A DNA stretch of 36,873 nt from RBG-16-66-20 sp964564865 (lineage in GTDB: Bacteria; Pseudomonadota; Gammaproteobacteria; Burkholderiales; SG8-39). Shown piece after piece: positions 24,778 to 32,500 of this stretch; positions within the stretch are counted from its first letter, which is position 1; the number at the start of each line of letters is the position of its first letter. Location: assembly GCA_964564865.1 (NCBI GenBank), contig CAZMDA010000034.1, positions 1-36,873 on the forward strand, in the 5' to 3' direction. Below the pieces are notes generated by a model. The model had not been told where the DNA came from. It saw only the letters and a list, made by a program, of their open reading frames with translations, and made no database searches. A program made the translations under genes and the position numbers.

Positions 24778-25614
24778 ATGCTGTCTATAAACCGAGAGGC
24801 GAAACTAACGGTGTCGCAGGGTGAGGTTTGTGAACGCACTCCTCCATCTCCGGCAACTAGGATCGGAATTGAAGACGTTGGCTTGGGCTACCCCGCTATG
24901 GGCAGTCGAGGAACCGTGGAAGTCCTCGACGGCATTTCCCTCAATATCAGGGACGGCGAGTTCGTGTGTCTGATAGGACCGAGCGGCTGCGGCAAGAGCA
25001 CACTGATCTCGCTTGTCGCCGGTTATGCCAAATCGACCCGCGGAACCATTTTCGTCGACGGCCACGCCGTCGAGGAGCCTAGTCCGGAACGTGTGATGGT
25101 GTTCCAGGCCCCGTCTCTCTTTCCTTGGTACTCGGTAAAGCAGAACGTTGCCTTTGGCATGACATTGCGGGCGAACCGCAGCCGCTATCGGGATGTGTCC
25201 GGGCGCGTAGCCGAGCTGCTGCAGCTCGTGGGGTTGCAGGGGTTTGCTGACCACTATCCGTTCGAGCTTTCAGGTGGCATGCGCCAACGGGTCGAGATCG
25301 CCCGCGCGCTGGCGGTGGATCCGGCAATCCTGCTCATGGACGAACCCTTCGGCGCATTGGACGCGCTTACACGCTTGGCACTGCAGCGGGAAATGCTGCG
25401 CATCTGGGAGACCACGCGCAAGACGATCATGTTCGTAACGCACGACATCATGGAAGCTGTGATGCTCGCTGATCGGGTTGTAGTGTTCTCCGCCAGGCCT
25501 GCAAAGATCAGGGAAGTCGTGTCCATCGACCTTGCCCGTCCACGCCATCGGGACGGCGCCGAGGCGGCCCGCATGGCGCGACACATCGCAGGTCTTTTGG
25601 GTGTAACGCTGTGA
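24778..25614 (+). CDS. ABC importer ATP-binding protein (SsuB/TauB/NrtD type)
   Basis: A 278-residue ATPase: Walker A IGPSGCGKST (66-75), signature LSGGMRQRVEIARAL (about 162-176), and Walker B LLMDEPFGALDALTR. The phrase VFQAPSLFPWYSVKQNV and the C-terminal EAVMLADRVVVFSARP are typical of the nitrate/sulfonate/taurine importer class. The closing GTGA overlap with the permease gene indicates coupling. It energises import of the island's substrate together with the permease and the Tat-exported binding protein at 29909. Confidence 0.92.
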   Translation: MLSINREAKLTVSQGEVCERTPPSPATRIGIEDVGLGYPAMGSRGTVEVLDGISLNIRDGEFVCLIGPSGCGKSTLISLVAGYAKSTRGTIFVDGHAVEEPSPERVMVFQAPSLFPWYSVKQNVAFGMTLRANRSRYRDVSGRVAELLQLVGLQGFADHYPFELSGGMRQRVEIARALAVDPAILLMDEPFGALDALTRLALQREMLRIWETTRKTIMFVTHDIMEAVMLADRVVVFSARPAKIREVVSIDLARPRHRDGAEAARMARHIAGLLGVTL

Positions 25615-26363
25615 CACGCTGGACGCGCATCGCTTCTCCAATCGTAGTGCTTTTGCTTTGGGAGGCCGCCAGCCGCGCGGGATGGACGAGTCCGCATCTG
25701 CTCCCGGCGCCGTCGAGGGTATTCGTTGATATCTACGAGCTGATCGCCTCGAAGGAGTTATTTGGTGCACTGTCGGCAAGCATGGTACGTGTGATCTCCG
25801 GATTCCTGATTGCGGTCGTCTTAGGCGTCACCCTGGGAATCTTGATGGCGCGCTTCAAACTGGCAGAAGACTTCGTCGATCCGCTCGTCGAATTGGTTCG
25901 CCCTATCTCGCCGTTGGCGATTCTTCCGCTCGCCATTCTATGGTTTGGGATCGGCGATGCCTCAAAGATCTTCCTGATCGCCTTATCCTGCTCATTCCCC
26001 GTGCTTCTCAACACCTATGCCGGTGTCAAGAGCATCGACGTCGCGTTGGTACGGGCGGCACGCTCGCTTGGTGCTGGCCAGTCCGAAATAATTCGCCGGA
26101 TCGTCCTGCCCGGAAGCCTACCCCATATCCTGACGGGGATCAGGATTTCCTGGGGGATCGCACTGATCGTAATCATCGCCAGCGAAATGGTTGGAGCGGT
26201 CAGCGGACTCGGATTCATGGTTCTCGACGCGCAGCAGACGTTCAAGGTGGAGCGGGTCTTCTCGGGGATCTTTGTCATCGGCGCGATCGGGTACGTTACC
26301 GACCGGTTGCTGCGCTGGCTAAGAAAAGTGATGGCGCCTTGGCACCCGGAATACCAGACCTAA
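25611..26363 (+). CDS. ABC importer permease (SsuC/TauC type)
   Basis: A 250-residue membrane protein from GTG 25611, which overlaps the ATPase stop. Six hydrophobic segments are visible, for example SPIVVLLLWEAASRAG, FLIAVVLGVTLGI and PLAILPLAILWFGIGDASKI. The cytoplasmic EAA-type loop (AARSLGAGQSEIIRRIVLPGSLPHIL) contacts the ATPase. The family transports sulfonates, taurine, nitrate or aromatic acids such as phthalate, so substrate class follows only from context. Confidence 0.92.
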   Translation: MTRWTRIASPIVVLLLWEAASRAGWTSPHLLPAPSRVFVDIYELIASKELFGALSASMVRVISGFLIAVVLGVTLGILMARFKLAEDFVDPLVELVRPISPLAILPLAILWFGIGDASKIFLIALSCSFPVLLNTYAGVKSIDVALVRAARSLGAGQSEIIRRIVLPGSLPHILTGIRISWGIALIVIIASEMVGAVSGLGFMVLDAQQTFKVERVFSGIFVIGAIGYVTDRLLRWLRKVMAPWHPEYQT

Positions 26364-26387
26364 ACTGCACCAATAGAAGGAGAAAGC

Positions 26388-27584
26388 ATGTCACGAAATG
26401 CCATCGAGTTTTTGACCCCGCAAGACGTGCCGCATACGCACTACGTGGATCACCGCATTTACTGGGACGAAAAGCTGTTTCAGGAAGAGCAGCAGAAGAT
26501 CTTCTCGAAGGTGTGGAGGTTCGTGTGTCACGAAAGCGAGCTTCCTGAACCCTTCGACTACCGAACCGGTCGAGTTGCCGGCACACCGCTGGTCATGGTC
26601 CGAGGCAAGGACGGGACAGTCAGGACGTTCGTCAACGCATGCTCGCACCGCGGCCTGGAGATCGTCCGTCGGCCGCGCGGCAATGCGCGCTTTCTGGAGT
26701 GCATCTTTCACCGCTGGGCCTACGACGCCACCACCGGGGAGTGCAGCGGTTTACCGCGCAAGGAAGCCTATGCGCCGGCGAGATTTGATGTCTGCAAGGC
26801 TGGATTACGCGAACTGCGCACCGACGTCTATCTCGGGCTCGTATTCGTGAATCTGGACGACGACGCTGCCCCACTTCGGGATTTCATCGGCGATGCGCTG
26901 GAAATGCACAACGAGGTGCTCGGAACGAAGCCGTTGGAGGTGTTCGACTACTACGAGCAGATCTTGGATACGAACTGGAAGAACTGGCAGGAAACGAATC
27001 TCGACCTATACCACGAGTTCATGCACTTCGCGAACCGCAAGACCGGCCTGACGGTGCCGAAGTACTTCCAGCGCAACTGGCGCATGTACTCGAATGGGCA
27101 TGCGGCAATCGAGCGCTACCAGGCTCAGTACGGCAACTACGCGGGTTGGAGCGCGAGGGACGCGAGCATCGGGCTTCCGGGGCTCAACCCGAACGAGTTC
27201 CAGCTTGTGAACCTGTTTCCCGACCTCGCCATCAACGCACGCGGCACCGTGATTCGCATTGATTGCCAGGTGCCACTTGCTCCCGGCAAGACTCTGGTGC
27301 AGTACCGAGGGCTCGCCGTGAAGGGCGACACCGAGGACGAGCGTGCCAAGCGCGTGTCCGACTACACCTCGATCTGGGGGCCGTTCGGCACCAACCTGAA
27401 CGAGGACACGCTTGCTACGACGCTACAGGGACGGGCGATCCAGAGCGGTCAAGTGCCGTTCACCTACATAGCGCGGGAAGAAAGCGGCAAAACGCAGGAC
27501 GACCTGGGCTTGCGGGCGTTCTACCGGCAGTGGGAGGCACTCATGGGCCGCCCCGCACATGCCCCATTCGGCACGACGAATTGA
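26388..27584 (+). CDS. Rieske aromatic-ring-hydroxylating oxygenase, alpha subunit
   Basis: A 398-residue protein with a strong AAGGAG site at 26377-26382. The Rieske [2Fe-2S] motif is Cys85-X-His87 and Cys105-X2-His108 (ACSHRG, CIFHRW), spaced as in class II/III dioxygenases. The catalytic domain has the electron-bridge Asp206 and the mononuclear-iron ligands His209 and His213 in NLDLYHEFMHF. It hydroxylates an aromatic ring using electrons from the reductase encoded at 31059. No cis-dihydrodiol dehydrogenase is encoded nearby. The product may therefore be a catechol formed directly, by mono-oxygenation of a phenol or by loss of a ring substituent; this is inference. Confidence 0.93.
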   Translation: MSRNAIEFLTPQDVPHTHYVDHRIYWDEKLFQEEQQKIFSKVWRFVCHESELPEPFDYRTGRVAGTPLVMVRGKDGTVRTFVNACSHRGLEIVRRPRGNARFLECIFHRWAYDATTGECSGLPRKEAYAPARFDVCKAGLRELRTDVYLGLVFVNLDDDAAPLRDFIGDALEMHNEVLGTKPLEVFDYYEQILDTNWKNWQETNLDLYHEFMHFANRKTGLTVPKYFQRNWRMYSNGHAAIERYQAQYGNYAGWSARDASIGLPGLNPNEFQLVNLFPDLAINARGTVIRIDCQVPLAPGKTLVQYRGLAVKGDTEDERAKRVSDYTSIWGPFGTNLNEDTLATTLQGRAIQSGQVPFTYIAREESGKTQDDLGLRAFYRQWEALMGRPAHAPFGTTN

Positions 27585-27591
27585 GGACGCG

Positions 27592-28044
27592 ATGAACAAG
27601 GACGATCTGCTGAATCTTGTCTACGACTCCTGCGAGCTGCTGGATGCCGAGAACTTCGATGCTTGGCTGAATCTGTGTGCAGAGGAGTTCAAGTACCAAA
27701 TCAGGACCTATAGCGATGAGCTGGGGAAGGATATGGTCTGGATGAACCAGGACAAGGCCGGGATGGCACACATCTTCAAGAACGTGAGGAACCACGAGCG
27801 CTATACGGGAAGGTTGCGCCGGCAGATCACGATGACCCGGATCAGGTCGGCCGATTCGCAGTCGGCGACTGTCAGCAGCGCAGTCGTCGTGTATCACACC
27901 GAAATCAATGGCGTCACGCAGCTCTATGCGATCGGTACGTACAAAGACCAGTTGAAGCAGGCCCAAGGCGGGTTGCAGCTGGTGGGCCGGGAGGTTGTTC
28001 TCGAAACGCGCAGGCTGGCGTTCGGCTCCCATGTGCCCGTTTGA
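27592..28044 (+). CDS. Ring-hydroxylating oxygenase, beta subunit (SnoaL-like fold)
   Basis: A 150-residue protein starting at ATG 27592, 7 bases after the alpha subunit stop. LVYDSCELLDAENFDAWLNLCAEE is the usual N-terminal helix region of beta subunits. The later strand-rich part (TMTRIRSADSQSATVSSAVVVY, QLYAIGTYKDQL) fits the cone-shaped alpha+beta fold. Beta subunits are structural and can influence substrate choice. Adjacent placement supports an alpha3beta3 complex. Confidence 0.86.
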   Translation: MNKDDLLNLVYDSCELLDAENFDAWLNLCAEEFKYQIRTYSDELGKDMVWMNQDKAGMAHIFKNVRNHERYTGRLRRQITMTRIRSADSQSATVSSAVVVYHTEINGVTQLYAIGTYKDQLKQAQGGLQLVGREVVLETRRLAFGSHVPV

Positions 28045-28074
28045 TCCCGGCCCGATAAGCGGGCGAGCACTCCG

Positions 28075-29025
28075 ATGAGCATTGCCGCCGTCTGCTGTTC
28101 CCATAGCCCGCTCATGCTCGGGTTCTATGAACCCGCCGATACCTCTGGAACCGACGTCCGAAGGGCGTTCGCGTCGCTGCGGGAATGGACCACGGAGTAC
28201 GCGCCCGAACTAGTCGTTGTATTTGCGCCCGATCATTACAACGGATTCTTTTATGACTTGATGCCGTCCTTCTGCATTGGCGTGCGGGCCGAAGGCGCCG
28301 CCGATTGGGACATCAACCCGGGCGTGCTGAATGTGCCCGAGCGAATCGCTCTAGACTGCCTGGCGGAAGTACGCGCCGCAGGTGTGGATCTCGCACTTTC
28401 CTGGAAGATGACGGTAGATCACGGGACAACGATACCGCTCAACTTCATCGCGTCCGGGATCAATCAGTATCCGGTGTTGCCGATCGTGATCAACTGCGTC
28501 GCGCCGCCGCTGCCGTCGTTCCGGCGCTGCCGCATGCTGGGCGAGGCAGTTGGCCGGTACCTGCGATCGTTGAACAGGAAGGTGCTGGTCATCGGTTCGG
28601 GAGGGCTTTCCCACGATCCGCCCACGCCGAGGCTGGACGATCTGCCGCCCGAGGAGAAAAGCATTCTTATTAACCGGCACCGTCCGAGCAAGGAGGAGTA
28701 CAACACGCGTCAGAGCCGCGTGGTGCGCTGCACGCGGGAAATGCTGAATGGGCTGGGGCCTTGTCTCCCGCCCGACGCCTTCTGGGATCAGGAGGTTCTG
28801 CGGCGCCTCAGTTCGCGGGATTTCGGCTGGTTCGATGCGTTAGACGACGACGAGGTATCGCGCGTGGGCGGGCATGGGGCGCATGAAGTCCGTTGCTGGG
28901 TCGCGGCCCTGTCCGCAATGGCGGCTGCTGGAGATTTCACGGCCAGCGTGGATTGCTACCGGGTTGTTCCAGAATGGCTCACCGGCATGGGCATCATGCG
29001 CGCCCTTCCTGTCGGCGTGGTCTGA
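28075..29025 (+). CDS. Class III extradiol ring-cleavage dioxygenase, MhpB-like
   Basis: A 316-residue LigB-superfamily enzyme. It follows E. coli MhpB (2,3-dihydroxyphenylpropionate 1,2-dioxygenase) closely: CCSHSPLM at the N-terminus, VVFAPDHYNGFFYDLMPSFC, catalytic His116 in VDHG and His180 in GGLSHDPP, and the terminal PEWLTGMG. It cleaves a catechol next to the hydroxyls (meta cleavage) to a ring-opened 2-hydroxy-6-oxo-dienoate using Fe(II). Likely substrates are catechols with a short acidic side chain. It lies between the oxygenase and the hydrolase genes, in pathway order. Confidence 0.92.
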   Translation: MSIAAVCCSHSPLMLGFYEPADTSGTDVRRAFASLREWTTEYAPELVVVFAPDHYNGFFYDLMPSFCIGVRAEGAADWDINPGVLNVPERIALDCLAEVRAAGVDLALSWKMTVDHGTTIPLNFIASGINQYPVLPIVINCVAPPLPSFRRCRMLGEAVGRYLRSLNRKVLVIGSGGLSHDPPTPRLDDLPPEEKSILINRHRPSKEEYNTRQSRVVRCTREMLNGLGPCLPPDAFWDQEVLRRLSSRDFGWFDALDDDEVSRVGGHGAHEVRCWVAALSAMAAAGDFTASVDCYRVVPEWLTGMGIMRALPVGVV

Positions 29026-29034
29026 GGGCAGTCC

Positions 29035-29898
29035 ATGGCCACTGCCCATGAAACGGGATTCGCGCTCTCGGGCGGTCAGCGCATTTTCTGGAGGCGTTTC
29101 GGTCGCGAGGGCAAGTTGCCCATCGTTATCGTTCACGGACTTTCGTACTTCTCGTTCGACTGGATCGATGTCGCGACCAGCTTGGCGGATGAGCGGGAGG
29201 TGGTGGCGATCGACATGCGTGGTTTTGGCGAGTCGGACTGGTCCACGGACCAGGACTACAGTCCCGCCGCAAACGCGAGGGATATCGTCGCCATTCTGGA
29301 TCATTTTGGATGGCAAACCGCGATCCTGGCGGGACATTCCATGGGCGGCCGCCATTGCACCTACTGTGCTGCAAAGTATCCGGGTCGGGTGGCGGCGCTG
29401 ATTTCGATTGATTTTGCGCCGACGATAGCACCCCAAGGCGCAGCGCGAGTTGCAGATATCGTGGGCAATACCCCGGACACCTTCAGTTCTGTGGAGGCGG
29501 CGGTCGCTTATTACAGCAAGGATCCCCATTCCCCGAAGGGGGACCGGGCGGCTGCCCGCGTCGAAAAGTATCTGCGACCCGTGGCGGCCGGGCTGCAAGT
29601 CAAGCGAGATCCGTACTTTCGCGACTATTTCCGCAGGATTCTTGACACCGGTCAGCGGCCTGCGCCGGCCGTCGACATGTGGAACGTGCTGACGAAAGTA
29701 TCGTGCCCGGCGTTATTCGTTCGCGGTACCCGCTCGGACATGTTCACTTCCGACATCGCGAGCCGAGTGCGCGAGGTAGTACCTCATGCACGATACGTCG
29801 AGATCGAAGCGGCGCACCATATTGCGGGCGATGCCCCTGATGCGCTAAGCGCCGCCATCAAGGAATTCGCTTCATCCCTGCCACGGCAATACCCATAA
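29035..29898 (+). CDS. Alpha/beta hydrolase, probable meta-cleavage-product (C-C) hydrolase
   Basis: A 287-residue protein. It has the oxyanion HG (34-35), the nucleophile elbow GHSMGG with Ser102, an acid in the RGTRSDMF segment, and the catalytic His in EAAHHIAGDAPD. MRGFGESDWS is the conserved turn of MhpC/BphD-like hydrolases. From its place 9 bases after the extradiol dioxygenase gene it should split the ring-cleavage product into a 2-hydroxy-dienoate and an organic acid (succinate if the substrate is phenylpropionate-like). Sequence alone would also permit an esterase or haloperoxidase-like enzyme; context favours the hydrolase. Confidence 0.85.
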   Translation: MATAHETGFALSGGQRIFWRRFGREGKLPIVIVHGLSYFSFDWIDVATSLADEREVVAIDMRGFGESDWSTDQDYSPAANARDIVAILDHFGWQTAILAGHSMGGRHCTYCAAKYPGRVAALISIDFAPTIAPQGAARVADIVGNTPDTFSSVEAAVAYYSKDPHSPKGDRAAARVEKYLRPVAAGLQVKRDPYFRDYFRRILDTGQRPAPAVDMWNVLTKVSCPALFVRGTRSDMFTSDIASRVREVVPHARYVEIEAAHHIAGDAPDALSAAIKEFASSLPRQYP

Positions 29899-29908
29899 GG
29901 AGGCAATC

Positions 29909-31039
29909 ATGGACGCTGGTCCCAGGAAGGTTTCCCGCCGCTCGTTTTTGAAGGGGGGCACCACGGCAGGACTCGCTGCCGCAGCAGCCCCGTTCTTGAA
30001 CCTGAACACAGCCCGCGCGCAGGAGAAGGTGCGGATCGGCTATTTGCCGGTCAACGTGATGCTGCCCGTCTACAGCGCGAAAGCTGGCTTCTGGAAAGAC
30101 GCCGGATTAAACGTCGAGTTGTTTCGCGCACAGGGCGGACCCGCCATCCTGCAAGCGCTCCTGAGTGGAGACGTGCCGATCGGGGACATCGGGGTTGCGC
30201 CCGCCATCGTCGCGGCATCTCGCGGGCTTCCGATGTACTTCCTTACGCTTGCAAGCGTTTGCACCCCTCAGCATCCCCTGGACCGCATCATGGTCCGCAG
30301 CGACTCGTCCATCAAGAAATTTCAGGACCTGCGCGGCAAGACGCTGGCGATCAACCAGAAAGGTACGCAACCCGACGCGGTGCTAGGTGCGGCTGAGAAA
30401 GTATTCGGCCTTCGAAAGTCCGACATCAACATCGTGCCGGTTCCATATCCCAACATGCCGCAAGTTCTAGCGCAGGGACAGGTCGACGCAATCTATCCGT
30501 TTCCGCCTGCGGACACCACCGCGGAGGACCAGGGAGCGAGGACCATAGCGGAGACGACGGACCTTGTCCCCTATATCGGCTTTACCACGCTGGCAGTGCG
30601 GCGGGACTATGCGGACGCGAATCCCGGCGTGATCCGGCAGCTTGTCAAAGGGGCCATAGTCGGGCAGCGCTGGATCAACGACCATCCAAAGGAAGCCCGC
30701 CTAGCCGGCAACGAGTTCCTGGGAATCCCGGCTGCCATTGGGACAAAGGTACGCACTGCCTACTGGGCGCGCAATGCCCTGCCAGTCATGGCCAATATCT
30801 GGCATCTGTATGAATTGCAGGTGGCAAGCGGAATCATCAAGGCGTCCGACGATCCCGTGAGGATGATCCAGTCCTACTTCGTGGATCCAGTGCTCAAGTT
30901 CACGCTGCCGGTCCTGGAGCAAATTGGCATGCAGCCGGATCCGGTCGTTAGGCAGATGCTCCGTGCGTCGTACCCGCTCCTGCGAAAGCCGGCGGAGGAG
31001 TACTTGGCGCGATGGGACAAGGATCTGCTGCGGCTCTGA
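29909..31039 (+). CDS. Tat-exported ABC importer substrate-binding protein (SsuA/TauA/NMT1 type)
   Basis: A 376-residue protein with a near-perfect Shine-Dalgarno TAAGGAGG at 29896-29903. The N-terminus has a twin-arginine signal (SRRSFLKGG, Arg10-Arg11) and a hydrophobic stretch ending NTARAQ. The mature protein starts KVRIGYLPVNVMLPVYSAKA, as in SsuA/TauA-like proteins, with GDVPIGDIGVAPAIVA in the ligand cleft region. It should deliver the island's aromatic substrate to the permease at 25611. Separation of this gene from its ATPase/permease by four catabolic genes is unusual, but both lie in one transcriptional direction. Confidence 0.9.
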   Translation: MDAGPRKVSRRSFLKGGTTAGLAAAAAPFLNLNTARAQEKVRIGYLPVNVMLPVYSAKAGFWKDAGLNVELFRAQGGPAILQALLSGDVPIGDIGVAPAIVAASRGLPMYFLTLASVCTPQHPLDRIMVRSDSSIKKFQDLRGKTLAINQKGTQPDAVLGAAEKVFGLRKSDINIVPVPYPNMPQVLAQGQVDAIYPFPPADTTAEDQGARTIAETTDLVPYIGFTTLAVRRDYADANPGVIRQLVKGAIVGQRWINDHPKEARLAGNEFLGIPAAIGTKVRTAYWARNALPVMANIWHLYELQVASGIIKASDDPVRMIQSYFVDPVLKFTLPVLEQIGMQPDPVVRQMLRASYPLLRKPAEEYLARWDKDLLRL

Positions 31040-31058
31040 GGGAGTAAGGGTTCGGGAA

Positions 31059-32021
31059 ATGAGCGCGGCAACGCTGGATGTCCAGGTGACCGCGAAAGCC
31101 GAGGTTGCCAGGGGCGTCGTTTCGCTCGAACTGCAGGCGCCAGACCGCGGCGCACTTCCCGCTTTCGATCCGGGCGCCCACGTTGACCTGCACCTTACGA
31201 ATGGCATGGTTCGCAGCTATTCGCTCGTCAATCTTCCCGGCGACGGCGGACGCTATCTGATCGCCGTCAATCGGGATCGAGCGAGTCGTGGAGGTTCCGC
31301 CTTCATACATGACAATGTGCGCCAAGGCGATCTGCTCACCATATCGCCTCCTCGCAACAATTTTCCGCTGGCGGAGGAGGCGCCGCATTCCGTATTCATA
31401 GCAGGAGGCATTGGCATCACGCCGATATGGTGCATGATCCAGCGCCTCCGGGCCGCAGGTCGTTCCTGGGAGTTGCACTACAGTGTTCGGAGCCGAGCAA
31501 GCGCGGCTTTTCTGGGGGAGCTGGAGGGGCTTCTACGGCGTGAGGCCGCGAGAATCTTTCTCAATTTCGACGACGAATCGGGGGGGAAGCAGCTTGACAT
31601 AGGTAACCTCGTTAAAGCGAGCGCATCGGGTGCTCATCTCTACTGCTGCGGTCCAGTACCCATGCTCGAGTCCTTCCAGCGCGCTTCGGTGAATCGTCCG
31701 ACTTCCGAGGTTCACGTTGAATACTTCCATGCAAAGGCGCCTCCCGCGGTGATTGGCGACTTCACGATCGTTCTTGCGCGGTCAGGCGCCAACCTGCTAG
31801 TCCGCTCGGGTGGCACGATCCTCGATGCTCTGCTGGCGAACGGGTACGACGTTCCGCATTCATGCCGCGATGGCATCTGCGGCACCTGCGAAACGAAGGT
31901 ACTGGAAGGCATACCGGACCATCGCGACCTCGTCTTGAGCGAAGATGCGCGGGAAGCGAACAGGACGATGATGATCTGCTGCTCGGGCAGCAAAACCGCC
32001 AGGCTGGTGCTGGACTTGTGA
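31059..32021 (+). CDS. Oxygenase reductase with flavin/NAD domains and C-terminal [2Fe-2S] ferredoxin (PDR/VanB type)
   Basis: A 320-residue protein starting at ATG 31059. Order: ferredoxin-reductase-like barrel with the flavin motif RSYSLVNLP, NAD-binding AGGIGITPI and YCCGPVPM, then a plant-type ferredoxin domain with Cys269, Cys274, Cys277 (CRDGICGTC) and a final Cys at 307/308. This order and length match phthalate dioxygenase reductase and VanB. It passes electrons from NAD(P)H to the Rieske oxygenase encoded upstream, making a two-component oxygenase without a separate ferredoxin. It ends in a GTGA overlap with the next gene. Confidence 0.92.
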   Translation: MSAATLDVQVTAKAEVARGVVSLELQAPDRGALPAFDPGAHVDLHLTNGMVRSYSLVNLPGDGGRYLIAVNRDRASRGGSAFIHDNVRQGDLLTISPPRNNFPLAEEAPHSVFIAGGIGITPIWCMIQRLRAAGRSWELHYSVRSRASAAFLGELEGLLRREAARIFLNFDDESGGKQLDIGNLVKASASGAHLYCCGPVPMLESFQRASVNRPTSEVHVEYFHAKAPPAVIGDFTIVLARSGANLLVRSGGTILDALLANGYDVPHSCRDGICGTCETKVLEGIPDHRDLVLSEDAREANRTMMICCSGSKTARLVLDL

Positions 32022-32500
32022 CCGCAGTTCCAGTCCTCAATGTCAATGCGTTCTCCTCCGATTGGAGGGCATACGCGCTGGCCAATTTCCCCCTGTTCCC
32101 GTTCGTTCTCGATGGGATCTCGCTCGCGTCCGTGGAAGGGTTCGTGCAGGGAATTAAGTTTCCCGTCGGGCATCCCAATCGGGCACGTGCGTTCCTGACC
32201 TACTCATATGAAGCAAAGAAACTCGGTGAAGAGGCGACGCGCGAAGCAGTATGGTGGAAGGGCAGAGTCCTTAGCTATGGCTCGAGCGAGCACCATGATC
32301 TGATCGCGCGCGCGATCCGCGCAAAGTTCTATTGCAATGCCGGACTGTGGGGGGCGATGGAGGCGACCCGCGGGATGCTTCTGGTGCACGACCTCGGCCC
32401 TGAGTCTCCAACTACTTCGCTTCCTTCAGAGGTTTTTTGCCGAATACTGACGCATCTCAGGGACGAACTGCTGGGCACCGGAACCATCGCACCCCCATGA
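32018..32500 (+). CDS. NADAR/YbiA-like protein
   Basis: A 160-residue protein from GTG 32018, overlapping the reductase stop. Its layout follows the NADAR (YbiA) family. An NFPLFPFVLDGISLASVEGF segment is equivalent to the SNF...DG...SEHYFQAQKF stretch of E. coli YbiA and retains the Glu and the QxxKF. KKLGEEATR comes next, then IARAIRAKFYCNAGLWGAMEAT (equivalent to RALRAKF...LLLAT), and a final helix LTHLRDEL. The usual SEH is VEG here and the WG-containing segment is altered. Known NADAR enzymes cleave N-glycosidic bonds of riboflavin intermediates or ADP-ribosylated bases. A role here could be metabolite repair near a flavin-dependent pathway or something unrelated; this is unproven. Confidence 0.55.
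   Translation: MTAVPVLNVNAFSSDWRAYALANFPLFPFVLDGISLASVEGFVQGIKFPVGHPNRARAFLTYSYEAKKLGEEATREAVWWKGRVLSYGSSEHHDLIARAIRAKFYCNAGLWGAMEATRGMLLVHDLGPESPTTSLPSEVFCRILTHLRDELLGTGTIAPP

Noticed and set aside
32437..32496. 20-residue N-terminal extension of MmsA
   Set aside because: It would overlap the preceding gene by 64 bases with no family likeness; ATG 32497 gives the usual N-terminus.
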